DNA from: Spirulina major PCC 6313
Lineage (GTDB): Bacteria; Cyanobacteriota; Cyanobacteriia; Cyanobacteriales; Spirulinaceae
DNA length: 64,000 bases
Reading direction: 5' to 3'
NCBI RefSeq assembly: GCF_001890765.1
Contig: NZ_KV878783.1
Coordinates: 2,378,695-2,442,694 of the forward strand
Shown here: piece by piece, positions 37,606 through 44,830 of the stretch
Layout: every line of letters starts with the position of its first letter
How positions within the stretch are numbered: position 1 is the stretch's first letter
Made by a program: the position numbers and the translations under genes
The notes under the pieces: model-generated
The model's input: the letters and a program-made list of their open reading frames with translations, nothing else
Told to the model about the DNA's origin: nothing
Database searches by the model: none

Positions 37606-38258
37606 TCATTGAATATCGGACATGACAGCACAGGTTAGCTTAAACTTGAGTGCTTCATTAAAATCTTCTTCAAAAATGAGAGATTCAATCAGTTCACTCA
37701 AAAGATCTTTAGAAACTTTTCCTTCTGCTATCCATACCGTAATATTTTCCATTTCTAGAATAAATTTGCCAATCAAAAATTGATAACCATTGATTTCCAA
37801 GAAATACGCACCCAAAGCAATGCTAGAGCGTTTATTGCCATCAACAAAGGCATGAAATTTATTGATGGCAAAACACAAATGAGTCAGTTTATCTTTGATT
37901 TCAGGTAAGCATTCAGGTCATGAGGATTTGACTGTAAGCACTGCTCAGTATGGGTTTCAGCTATTTTGAGCTATTTTGTTATTCTCAATAAACAAGGCTG
38001 TAACCCCTAGTCTTGCGTAATTATTGAGAATGAACTGTTAGTTTAGAACTCACCTCGATTTTGAAAGCCTTGCTGTGACTGCGTTTCAAGTACCTGAATC
38101 CTTACGATTTCAGGATAGTAGCAATCGTTTTGAATGTGGTCTAAAGCACTTTCTAGTAGTCCTAGATTGTTGACTCCAGGAAATCCCTCTGATTTTTCGA
38201 TAATCCAATCATGGAGCTTAATCGCATAGTGAATATCAAAGTAAAAAATGGTTGTCAT
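37606..38258 (-). pseudogene. doc: doc (death-on-curing) toxin gene split by a 201-bp MITE
   Basis: The N-terminal half (MTTIFYFDIHYAIKLHDWII to NDCYYPEI) is encoded from 38258. The C-terminal half resumes after the insertion as KDKLTHLCFAINKFHAFVDG and contains the Fic/Doc motif HAFVDGNKRSS. Removing the insert and one copy of its 8-bp target duplication joins the halves exactly in frame, giving a protein of about 147 residues, normal for Doc. Doc phosphorylates EF-Tu; this allele should be dead. It is three bases downstream of the likely antitoxin gene. Its 3' end abuts the IsrB element. Confidence 0.88.
37905..38105. mobile_element. 201-bp MITE, IS66-like ends, inserted in doc
   Basis: The 14-bp terminal inverted repeats are GTAAGCATTCAGGT (37905-37918) and its complement with one mismatch (38092-38105). 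The flanks are an exact 8-bp duplication, GATTTCAG (37897-37904 and 38106-38113). An internal 11-bp inverted repeat (ATTCTCAATAA at 37981-37991, TTATTGAGAAT at 38021-38031) adds a hairpin. It encodes no protein. GTAA ends with 8-bp target duplications are what I know of the IS66 family, so an IS66 transposase acting in trans is inferred. Confidence 0.88.
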
Positions 38259-38261
38259 TCT

Positions 38262-39278
38262 TTACCGATCCTTCAAGCGTTTAAACACAGCCAATAGGGT
38301 TGGATCAGCAAGTTGTTCTTCTAAAGAATGGCTGGCCTCACCTAAAAACTTATCAAAGTCACTCTCTGGAACACTTTGAACATAGGCTTCTAATTTTTGG
38401 TGGAGTGCATCCCGAAACCCTAAATCCCGACTCGCCATTTTGACACGCGCATCTTCAATAATGGGTTTAAGATAGGGATTATCTTCTGATGCAGAAAAAA
38501 TTGTATCTACTTCTACTTTAGTTAGTTTTCTACCTTGTTTTTCAGATGCAGTTTTCATTTCTGCGGCTAAACCATTTTCAAGACTAGCAATAGCTTTAAG
38601 AACTTCCGCATACATTGTTTCACGAGGGCTATCTTTTTTGCTTAAGTTCAAGATTTGTTTATATTCTTGTGCTTGTTCTCGAAAAACAATCTGATAGATT
38701 CTATTGGTATAAATACCATATTTAAAGTTGCCCAGGTCGAGATAATGATCGAGGGCATCGGTAAAGGTTTTACGATAGTTAAATTCTTGATAGGCAGCCG
38801 GGACATAGTTGCAATCTCTCTGGTTGATATATTTAGTGTGTCCGCCTGTCCGTTCAGCGATCGCATCAATGACGATATCGAGAATGCGCGATCGGATGGC
38901 ACGGGCGAGATCGCTCTCGACGAGAACCATCGCGAGGTTGAGGGTGGCGCGAAAGGTGAACACGCCTAACACCGTGGTTTTGGTACCGTAATCAGTTACG
39001 TTACCATCAGTTAAAGCCTTGAATTCTCGTAATTTTCGACCCCGCAAGACGGTGTAGCCGTTGGCTCGCAATTCATCGCTGTGGCTGGCTAGGTATTTTT
39101 CGATCGTGCTCTCACTAATGCCGAAAATTTCTACCAATTGTTGTTTGGTAAAGAGTAATTCACCATCATAATAGGTTCCCCCTAAGCCTAGGTGTTCTTC
39201 GATTTTTTCAAGGGCGTAACGGTTGTTTAAGATGTTTTGGCGTTCGAGGGGAGATGAGGTTAAGTCTTTGGTCATCAT
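38262..39278 (-). CDS. Large DNA-binding antitoxin candidate for Doc
   Basis: A ~338-residue protein ending three bases before the doc start, in antitoxin-toxin order. An N-terminal helix-turn-helix is visible (FTKQQLVEIFGISESTIEKYLASHSDEL, about residues 45-72). TVLRGRKLREFKALTDG and FTFRATLNLAMVLVESDLARAIRSRILDIV resemble Bro-N/RhuM-type phage regulators. The rest is helical (YKQILNLSKKDSPRETMYAEVLKAIASLENGLA). It is far larger than the classic 73-residue Phd. I infer that it neutralises or represses the adjacent Doc. The frame is intact although doc is broken. The start is the ATG at 39278; an upstream TTG at 39284 is the alternative. Confidence 0.72.
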   Translation of the reverse strand: MMTKDLTSSPLERQNILNNRYALEKIEEHLGLGGTYYDGELLFTKQQLVEIFGISESTIEKYLASHSDELRANGYTVLRGRKLREFKALTDGNVTDYGTKTTVLGVFTFRATLNLAMVLVESDLARAIRSRILDIVIDAIAERTGGHTKYINQRDCNYVPAAYQEFNYRKTFTDALDHYLDLGNFKYGIYTNRIYQIVFREQAQEYKQILNLSKKDSPRETMYAEVLKAIASLENGLAAEMKTASEKQGRKLTKVEVDTIFSASEDNPYLKPIIEDARVKMASRDLGFRDALHQKLEAYVQSVPESDFDKFLGEASHSLEEQLADPTLLAVFKRLKDR

Positions 39279-39310
39279 TGACAATCTTTTTTGAAGTTAG
39301 GCGTGAAGGG

Positions 39311-39901
39311 TTAACTCGATTGAATGGTTTCTGGAGAAAAGTCAATACCGCGATACACTTGTTCAATGGGGAAGTTCAAGTTTACAGATTGCAATTCGAC
39401 TGTTTCTCCAGCTCGATAGTTAATGATTTCCCAGCGTCCATTTTCTGTTTTACGATAAAGATCGATCGCAATTTCTTTGGAACTGACTAAGACATAATCT
39501 TGTAATTGGGGATTCTGGCGATAGCGAAAGAATTTGTTGCCACGGTCATAGGCTTCTGTACTGTCGGATAAAACTTCAACGATTAGACAAGGATAGGTAA
39601 TATATTGAGTTGTGGTTTTATCTCTTGGATCGCAGCTAACGCTCACATCGGGGTAGGTATAGTCATTCGTTTCAACAATTTTCACCCGACAGTCGGAGTT
39701 AAAGACCTCGCAGCTACGATTAGATAAGTGATTATCTAGCAAAGCACCAAATTTTAAGGCAATGCGGCTATGGTTTCGGGTTCCGCCACTCATGGCGTAG
39801 ATTTCGCCATTGATGTACTCGTGGCGCTCTAATTGCTGTTCTTCCCAAGCAAAGTATTCTGTGGGGGTTAATTTTAGGGAGTGGCTCGGAACGGTAAACA
39901 T
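39311..39901 (-). CDS. Uma2 family endonuclease (DUF820)
   Basis: A 196-residue PD-(D/E)XK-type protein of the Uma2 group, which is expanded in cyanobacteria. Typical features are YFAWEEQQLERHEYINGEIYAMSGGTRNHS, then YTYPDVSVSC, then CLIVEVLSDSTEAYDRGNKFFRYRQ; the Asp, Glu and following Lys/Arg positions form the suspected active site. The ATG at 39901 is preferred over a TTG five codons upstream. The biological role is not known; Uma2 genes often lie in accessory or mobile regions, as here. Confidence 0.88.
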   Translation of the reverse strand: MFTVPSHSLKLTPTEYFAWEEQQLERHEYINGEIYAMSGGTRNHSRIALKFGALLDNHLSNRSCEVFNSDCRVKIVETNDYTYPDVSVSCDPRDKTTTQYITYPCLIVEVLSDSTEAYDRGNKFFRYRQNPQLQDYVLVSSKEIAIDLYRKTENGRWEIINYRAGETVELQSVNLNFPIEQVYRGIDFSPETIQSS

Positions 39902-39960
39902 GATCCTATTCTCCAATGATCTGTTTTGATTTTAGCATTCGGTTTTTTGTCAAAGGGGAT

Positions 39961-40020
39961 ATTTTGCTATACATCTCGAAGGGTTTTGGGGGGCGATCGC
40001 TCTCGTTTTTGAATTTGCGA
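39961..40020 (-). repeat. Methyltransferase 3'-tail repeat, copy C
   Basis: Sixty bases are identical to 40838-40897 except for one position. On the minus strand they begin RKFKNESDRPPKPFEMYSK, which mirrors the C-terminal RRFKNDTERLEKLFEMYTQ of the DNA methyltransferase encoded at 41523-44474. The copy begins a few bases past the stop codon of the DUF3368 gene. Confidence 0.9.
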
Positions 40021-40024
40021 CTTG

Positions 40025-40510
40025 TTATTCTCCTGCTAGGGCGATCGCCTGCGCCATCAAGATAGGACTAATGCGTAAGCCCACTTGACATAAGTTGTCT
40101 AAATCCTGCTTTACAGATGGAATATATCCTCTTTGTTTAGCTAGTACGATGATAGCCAAAGTACCACGAACGGGAATGTTTAAGATTTTAGCGGCTTTCC
40201 GTGCGGCTAGATCATCAATAATCGCCTCATAATTAGGGCGCTGAATTGCCCAAGATAAAACTTGACTTTCACCTAAACCTAAATCCCAATTAGCAATTTT
40301 TGGATCAATTACTGGTGCAGGTTGAATAAATGCTTTGCCAGATTTTTCAATCCAATTAGCAGCGCTATCAGTGTAGCCTCCTAAACTAATTTCATCAGCG
40401 ACACCTTGAGGAATAATGACTTGATCACAGAGTTGGTTGAGCAAATCAATGCGATCTATTTTGGTTAGACTGATAATCGGTGAGGCATTGACGACCCAAT
40501 ATTTAGCCAC
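40025..40510 (-). CDS. DUF3368 PIN-like toxin
   Basis: A 161-residue protein of the DUF3368 group, a PIN-fold RNase family commonly paired with UPF0175 proteins. Acidic active-site positions are visible: VVNASPIISL (degenerate first site), LGLGESQVLSWA and IIDDLAARKAAK; GTLAIIVLAKQRGYI is the typical C-terminal segment. It overlaps the upstream UPF0175 gene by eight bases, in antitoxin-toxin order. All motifs are intact, making it the only apparently functional toxin of the three in this island. Confidence 0.85.
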   Translation of the reverse strand: MAKYWVVNASPIISLTKIDRIDLLNQLCDQVIIPQGVADEISLGGYTDSAANWIEKSGKAFIQPAPVIDPKIANWDLGLGESQVLSWAIQRPNYEAIIDDLAARKAAKILNIPVRGTLAIIVLAKQRGYIPSVKQDLDNLCQVGLRISPILMAQAIALAGE

Positions 40511-40754
40511 GGTTAATTTCCTCGTTGAGTTCTTCTGGGGTAGTTTGGAAGGGGGATACTTTAAATTGATCGAGGGTTTGCAGGAAAGATTGACGGCTGA
40601 TGCCTGCTATTTCAGCAGCTTTGGATTGAGAGATCATGCCGATTTCATACCATTTGACGATGGCTGCAAGTAACATTGCTTGGGCAAATTCATCGGGGGT
40701 GCTACGAAGGGTAGAGAAGGCACTTTCGGGTAAGTTGATTTGAATTTGAATCAT
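40503..40754 (-). CDS. UPF0175 family antitoxin
   Basis: An 83-residue small protein with the UPF0175 pattern: a short beta strand (MIQIQINLPESAF) then helix-turn-helix (LLAAIVKWYEIGMISQSKAAEIAGISRQSFLQTL). Members are encoded with DUF3368 or PIN genes as DNA-binding antitoxins. It overlaps the DUF3368 toxin by eight bases. Copy B of the methyltransferase-tail repeat lies 28 bases upstream of its start. Confidence 0.87.
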   Translation of the reverse strand: MIQIQINLPESAFSTLRSTPDEFAQAMLLAAIVKWYEIGMISQSKAAEIAGISRQSFLQTLDQFKVSPFQTTPEELNEEINRG

Positions 40755-40782
40755 TGGTTTGATGAATAAGTTGTTATTGATA

Positions 40783-40897
40783 TTATGATTTTGTTTTGCG
40801 TTGGGTGGATTTTTTGGTAGATGGTTGTTTGGCGGTCATTTTGCTATACATCTCGAAGGGTTTTGGGGGGCGATCGCTGTCGTTTTTGAATTTGCGA
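40783..40897 (-). repeat. Methyltransferase 3'-tail repeat, copy B
   Basis: About 115 bases on the minus strand encode a degenerate copy of the last ~38 residues of the nearby DNA methyltransferase, including KQPSTKKSTQRKTKS and a stop codon. The intact gene ends KQPSTQKSTQRKTTKRSG. The part at 40838-40897 also matches copy C at 59 of 60 bases. It sits between the PIN-toxin pseudogene and the UPF0175 antitoxin. Confidence 0.9.
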
Positions 40898-40918
40898 TCG
40901 CTTTGATAGGGAGAGGAT

Positions 40919-41282
40919 TTACCAAAATTGATCTATTTCATAGGAGCTAAACACATTGTCAGCACTGAGGATGACTAAACCTCGATCGATCAAAAGGATC
41001 GCGATGATGGAGGGGTAGCGTTAAATAGTAATCTAAATCACACTGTTCAATTGATAAAACTTCTACATTAAGTTGGGTTAGTAATTGATAAATCTCTTTG
41101 ATTGTGTAGCCAATTTTTAATTTTCCGATATTGATTTTAATGACAATTTCCCACAAACTAACAACACTTACAGAAAGGTTAATGCTATCGTCCGTCAGTA
41201 TACTTTTTACCCGATCGCTCAATCTTGAATCGTCTTCAATAAACCAGAGAAGCGTATGGGTATCAATTAAAAAGTCTGGCAC
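40919..41282 (-). pseudogene. PIN-domain (VapC-like) toxin inactivated by a small deletion
   Basis: The frame starts with a GTG at 41282, overlapping the antitoxin stop by one base. The PIN pattern is normal through DTHTLLWFIEDD, SVVSLWEIVIK and LPLHHRDPFDR. It then shifts frame and ends after SRFSHPQC at 40959. In the next frame the expected family ending follows directly: GLVILSADNVFSSYEIDQFW with a stop at 40919. The usual DRLLIAQA helix is missing, so a deletion of roughly 25 bases that is not a multiple of three is inferred at the GATCGATC sequence (40984-40991). The last acidic residue (SAD) is lost from the product. Confidence 0.8.
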
Positions 41283-41488
41283 TACATATACTCCGCTAAT
41301 TCTTCTAATGGTGCATCAAAGTCATCTGCCATCCAGAGTTTACCTTGCCAAATACCGAGGGCTTCTGTGCGACGCATGATTTGCTTGGGTTGTTGATATT
41401 TAGCGAGGAGTTGATCGATGAATTGTAAGGCTTCTTGCTGTGCTGATTCTGGTAATTGCTGAAGTCGTTGGAGAATAATCTGTTCCAT
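41282..41488 (-). CDS. DUF2281-type antitoxin
   Basis: A 68-residue protein from the ATG at 41488 (MEQIILQRLQQLPESAQQEALQFIDQLL); a start at 41515 would add nine atypical residues. The N-terminal helix pattern is that of DUF2281 proteins, which are encoded upstream of PIN toxins. The C-terminus (WQGKLWMADDFDAPLEELAEY) is the typical toxin-wrapping tail. It overlaps the PIN pseudogene by one base. It stays intact although the toxin is broken. Confidence 0.82.
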   Translation of the reverse strand: MEQIILQRLQQLPESAQQEALQFIDQLLAKYQQPKQIMRRTEALGIWQGKLWMADDFDAPLEELAEYM

Positions 41489-41522
41489 AGGGCTACCTCT
41501 TGCTGAAAGCACCATACTTATT

Positions 41523-44474
41523 CTAACCCGATCGCTTTGTGGTTTTGCGTTGGGTGGATTTTTGGGTGGATGGTTGTTTACTGGTCATTTGGGTGTACAT
41601 CTCGAAGAGTTTTTCGAGGCGTTCGGTGTCGTTTTTGAAGCGACGACCGATGTAGATGCGTTCGATGATTTCGTCGTTTTGGTCGTGGGTGCGGCGAATT
41701 TCGGGATAGTCTTTGTCCATGCGTTTGGGGTCGTACATTTCGGCGATGGTGGCGGGGAAGTAATGTTCACGGGCGAGGAGGATGTTTTCGGCGGCGCGGG
41801 TGAGGTCTTTTTTGTTTTGGGTGGTGAGGGTGGGAACAGGAAAGGTATTCCAGCCGAGGGTATTGGAGTAACGATAACGGGTTTCAAGTTTGCCGCAAAC
41901 GGTCGCAATCCAAACCAAATGCAACCGCGACGCAATTAACGCCATGTTCCACAACGGCGCATCGTAAAGCGCGAATGCACTATCTGCTACTATCGTGCCA
42001 ACTTCACACAGTGTAAATGGTAAAAATTCACGATTTTCTGAACTATGTCTTGGTATCACGACAGGAGATTCGATTCCTTTTTGACGAACTTCTTGAAAAC
42101 GATGTGACCATTTTGCCGCCGATTTAGTTGCTAACTTGGAGCTTTTTTCTCGAAAACTTTTGACTTTTTCTATACGTCTAAAAATAGGAAAAATATTAGC
42201 AGCTTCTTCGAGTTCTTCATCTTTAATCCATAAACAATATCTTAAAGATCCATCTATTGCATCATTCGATCCGACAAAGCGACGTATAAAAGATTTTTTG
42301 ATATTGCTTTCATGAGAGACTTCTTTGTACTCTTCAGTAGATAATATTAATCCACCAGAATCTGTGGGCTTATTCCCATAATCCATGGATGCCAATTTAC
42401 TCAATGAGTACGAATTTTTATTGATAATGATGTTAGCACCTGAAACTAAATAAGCATTTATGTTTTCAGTTTCTTTTGCAATTGTTTGATTTTTGTCATT
42501 CACTGAAAATAGATAACGAACCTTGTTGGCGTTTCTAGAAATCCCCACAATTACAACTGTTACGCCTGCGTTATGACTCGCTAAATTTGCCCACTTGAAT
42601 GATGTATGCGCGAAATTAATTTCGTGTTTTGTTTCAAAAATTAACGGCCACAAAATCGGGACTTGTTGACCCTGACAAATCGAATTTGTAGACACAAACG
42701 CCGCTGCTGCTTGGGTTTGCGTGCCATAATCCGCCGCCTTCATAAACCAACCCGATACATAATCAAGCGACTTCCATTTTTTAGTTCGCCCCTCAAAAAT
42801 GGCTTTTAAATCTGACTTTTGCTCCTTGGATTGCCACGTCGAACCTAAATAGGGTGGATTGCCACAAATGTAGGTTTCCCCCCCCATATTCTCAAAATCC
42901 ATTTCTGTTTGATCGTAGGTTTCCCCCCACAGATCCAAACCCTCATAAAGAACCCTCACCCCCGTCCCCGTTGGCGGACATAACTCCAACCAATTCAACC
43001 GCAACGCATTCCCACAAGTCACCCAATTCTCACTCTTTAACGGCAAAAACTCTAACAACGCCAAATAAGCACCCCGATACAACACATTGCATTGATACTC
43101 CGCAATAATCAACGCCAACCGCGCAATCTCACAGGAAAAATGCCGAATCTCAATTCCCCGAAAATTCGTTAGAGGAATCTCAGAAGCGCGAACCGCCTCC
43201 CCCCGCCGCAGATTAATTTCCGCCTCGATCGCCCGCATCTCCTTATAGGCAATCACCAAAAAATTCCCCGAACCACACGCCGGATCAAACACCCGAATCT
43301 TCGATAACCGCTTCCGCAGATTTAACAACTTGCGGGCATTGTCCCCCGCCGCCGCCAATTGAGCGCGAAGATCATCCAAAAATAATGGATTTAAGACCTT
43401 GAGGATATTCGGCACACTCGTGTAGTGCATCCCCAACGCACCCCGCTCCTCCTCGTCCGCGATCGCCTGAATCATCGAGCCGAAAATATCCGGGTTAATC
43501 TTCGTCCAATCCAGACCGCCCACATGGATGAGGTGCGATCGCGCCATCTTGCTAAAACGAGGAATGCCCTCACCTAGCGAATTACTTATGATCCCCCCCA
43601 GCTCCCCTTGAAACGGGGGGAGAATTTTCTTCTTCCCCCTTTTTAAGGGGGATTGAGGGGGATCTATACCCTGAAGCGCAGACAGAGATTCTTGTCCCCC
43701 CTTGGGAGAAGAGGCTAGGGAATGAGAACCAAACAGCCCCCCATTCACATAGGGAAACCCATTCGCCCAATTTTTAATCCCCGCCGCCTCCCGCTCATTT
43801 AACGGTGTCGCCATCGCCCGAAATAACTCGCCGATCACCTCATGGGTATTCGTCCCGTCACTCATCTGGGCTACAGTCTGCGTAAACAAACCATCCCCCA
43901 GAAAAATACCCGTATCCTCCGCAAAAAAACAGAAAATCAACCGCGCCATGAAATGGTTAAATTCATCCTGACGCTGCCCCCACTCCGGGTTATCCTTCAG
44001 CAACTCCACATAGAGCCGATTTAGCCGCGCCGTCGCTTTGATATCAAAAGCATTTTCGCGGATTTGCTTGACGGTGGTGATCCCCGCCAACGGGAGAAAA
44101 AACCCAAAATGATGATGCAAGTCGGGGTAGTTGCAAGCGATCGCATCCCCATCGCTCAGGTTTTCCGCCTCCAGAGTCTCGCCATCCGTCGCCAGGATAA
44201 ACGTCGCCTTGTATTTGTGCGTCGCGGCACTCTCCCGCAACGCCGTCAGCGTCGCCACCACCTCCCCCACTGCGCAAACCTTGATGTGGATATTGTTGCG
44301 CTGCAACACGCCACCCTGATCCGATTGGTTAGAACTGCTTTTTTGACTCTTGAGCCGCTTGATCGTCGTGGCCTTGTTGCCAAACGCCATCAGAAACGCA
44401 AACGGGAACTCGTCCGCGTCAAACGGCGCAGCAGCCAGTTGGGAGATAGCCTCTTCAATTTCAACAGCGTTCAT
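41523..44474 (-). CDS. N6-adenine DNA methyltransferase, type IIG/IIL-like
   Basis: A ~983-residue class I SAM-dependent DNA methyltransferase. Motif I is FDPACGSGNFLVIAY, motif IV is ICGNPPYLGS, both typical of N6-adenine enzymes. The C-terminal part (after ~residue 600) should hold target recognition. The N-terminal ~300 residues (AAPFDADEFPFAFLMAFGNK, FILATDGETLEAEN) do not show a clear PD-(D/E)XK site to me, so cleavage activity is uncertain. The ATG at 44474 (MNAVEIEEA) is chosen over a GTG at 44495. An in-frame repeat insertion lies at about residues 260-310. No separate restriction gene follows; two toxin-antitoxin cassettes do. Confidence 0.88.
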   Translation of the reverse strand: MNAVEIEEAISQLAAAPFDADEFPFAFLMAFGNKATTIKRLKSQKSSSNQSDQGGVLQRNNIHIKVCAVGEVVATLTALRESAATHKYKATFILATDGETLEAENLSDGDAIACNYPDLHHHFGFFLPLAGITTVKQIRENAFDIKATARLNRLYVELLKDNPEWGQRQDEFNHFMARLIFCFFAEDTGIFLGDGLFTQTVAQMSDGTNTHEVIGELFRAMATPLNEREAAGIKNWANGFPYVNGGLFGSHSLASSPKGGQESLSALQGIDPPQSPLKRGKKKILPPFQGELGGIISNSLGEGIPRFSKMARSHLIHVGGLDWTKINPDIFGSMIQAIADEEERGALGMHYTSVPNILKVLNPLFLDDLRAQLAAAGDNARKLLNLRKRLSKIRVFDPACGSGNFLVIAYKEMRAIEAEINLRRGEAVRASEIPLTNFRGIEIRHFSCEIARLALIIAEYQCNVLYRGAYLALLEFLPLKSENWVTCGNALRLNWLELCPPTGTGVRVLYEGLDLWGETYDQTEMDFENMGGETYICGNPPYLGSTWQSKEQKSDLKAIFEGRTKKWKSLDYVSGWFMKAADYGTQTQAAAAFVSTNSICQGQQVPILWPLIFETKHEINFAHTSFKWANLASHNAGVTVVIVGISRNANKVRYLFSVNDKNQTIAKETENINAYLVSGANIIINKNSYSLSKLASMDYGNKPTDSGGLILSTEEYKEVSHESNIKKSFIRRFVGSNDAIDGSLRYCLWIKDEELEEAANIFPIFRRIEKVKSFREKSSKLATKSAAKWSHRFQEVRQKGIESPVVIPRHSSENREFLPFTLCEVGTIVADSAFALYDAPLWNMALIASRLHLVWIATVCGKLETRYRYSNTLGWNTFPVPTLTTQNKKDLTRAAENILLAREHYFPATIAEMYDPKRMDKDYPEIRRTHDQNDEIIERIYIGRRFKNDTERLEKLFEMYTQMTSKQPSTQKSTQRKTTKRSG
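43591..43671 (-). repeat. Dispersed palindromic repeat inserted in frame in the methyltransferase gene
   Basis: A G/C-tract palindromic block (CCCCCTTTTTAAGGGGG-type centre at 43634-43651, and CCCCTTG/CGGGGGG nearby) lies inside the coding sequence. It is translated as GIDPPQSPLKRGKKKILPP and FQGELGG. This wording is typical of a repeat common between cyanobacterial genes. The reading frame stays open across it. Confidence 0.75.
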
Positions 44475-44540
44475 GGGCAATGGAGAGAATTTCACTGTTG
44501 ATCTTAGCGAGTGAAGGTGCGATCGTTCCCCCCGTCAGGC

Positions 44541-44740
44541 ATTGAAATCCCCGCCTCACAGCGAAAACCCGTTCACACGGGTTCCGGAGCGGAGCCGGGG
44601 ATTGAAATCCCCGCCTCACAGCGAAAACCCGTTCACACGGGTTCCGGAGTGGGCGATAGCCCACTTTCGCTATGAGCCAAGAACTTCAGTTCTTGGCGGA
44701 GCCGGGGATCGAAAACCCCGCCCCACAGCGAAAAACGGCG
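44541..44740 (+). repeat. Palindromic repeat element, family A, copy 2 (with a 60-bp tandem duplication)
   Basis: The element has the same stems as the copy at 3715-3830. The unit ATTGAAATCCCCGCCTCACA through the CGGGTT hairpin is present twice, at 44541 and 44601, with an exact 60-bp period. The distal hairpin at 44676-44697 is a perfect 9-bp stem (GCCAAGAAC/GTTCTTGGC). Compared with copy 1 it shows a C-G to A-T pair change, which keeps the stem. It separates the accessory island from the symporter gene. No coding gene is present here. Confidence 0.85.
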
Positions 44741-44830
44741 TATGTTATAACGGGGAAAACGTGGGCCAAGCAGCAAAAGCGCCCATGATGTTGGCGATAA
44801 ACGATTGAGGAAACGCTCATTTTTCAACTG

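Larger units (their letters stand above)
36190..37606 (-). mobile_element. IsrB (IscB-superfamily) transposon-like element
   Basis: An IS200/IS605-like ISC element of about 1.42 kb. It is framed by matching end hairpins: CCCCCACCT/AGGTGGGGG at 36191-36216 and again at 37577-37605, with different loops. Inside, on the minus strand, are a structured RNA region (37422-37605) and an isrB gene. No DDE or HUH transposase is present, as is usual for these non-autonomous elements. The RNA end abuts the 3' end of a doc gene and the other end lies ~15 bases before the helicase ribosome-binding site. Ends are placed by the hairpins; the true cut sites may lie a few bases outside. Confidence 0.75.

Noticed and set aside
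41523-44474. BREX PglX
   Set aside because: No other BREX genes (pglZ, brxC, brxL) are nearby, and the N-terminal sequence differs from PglX as I know it.
32850-44495. Prophage
   Set aside because: No capsid, terminase, portal, tail or integrase genes are present; the content is restriction, toxin-antitoxin and transposon-derived.
44541-44660. Possible CRISPR array (60-bp repeats)
   Set aside because: Only two units exist, with no unique spacers; the repeat is part of a palindromic element. No cas genes are in the window.
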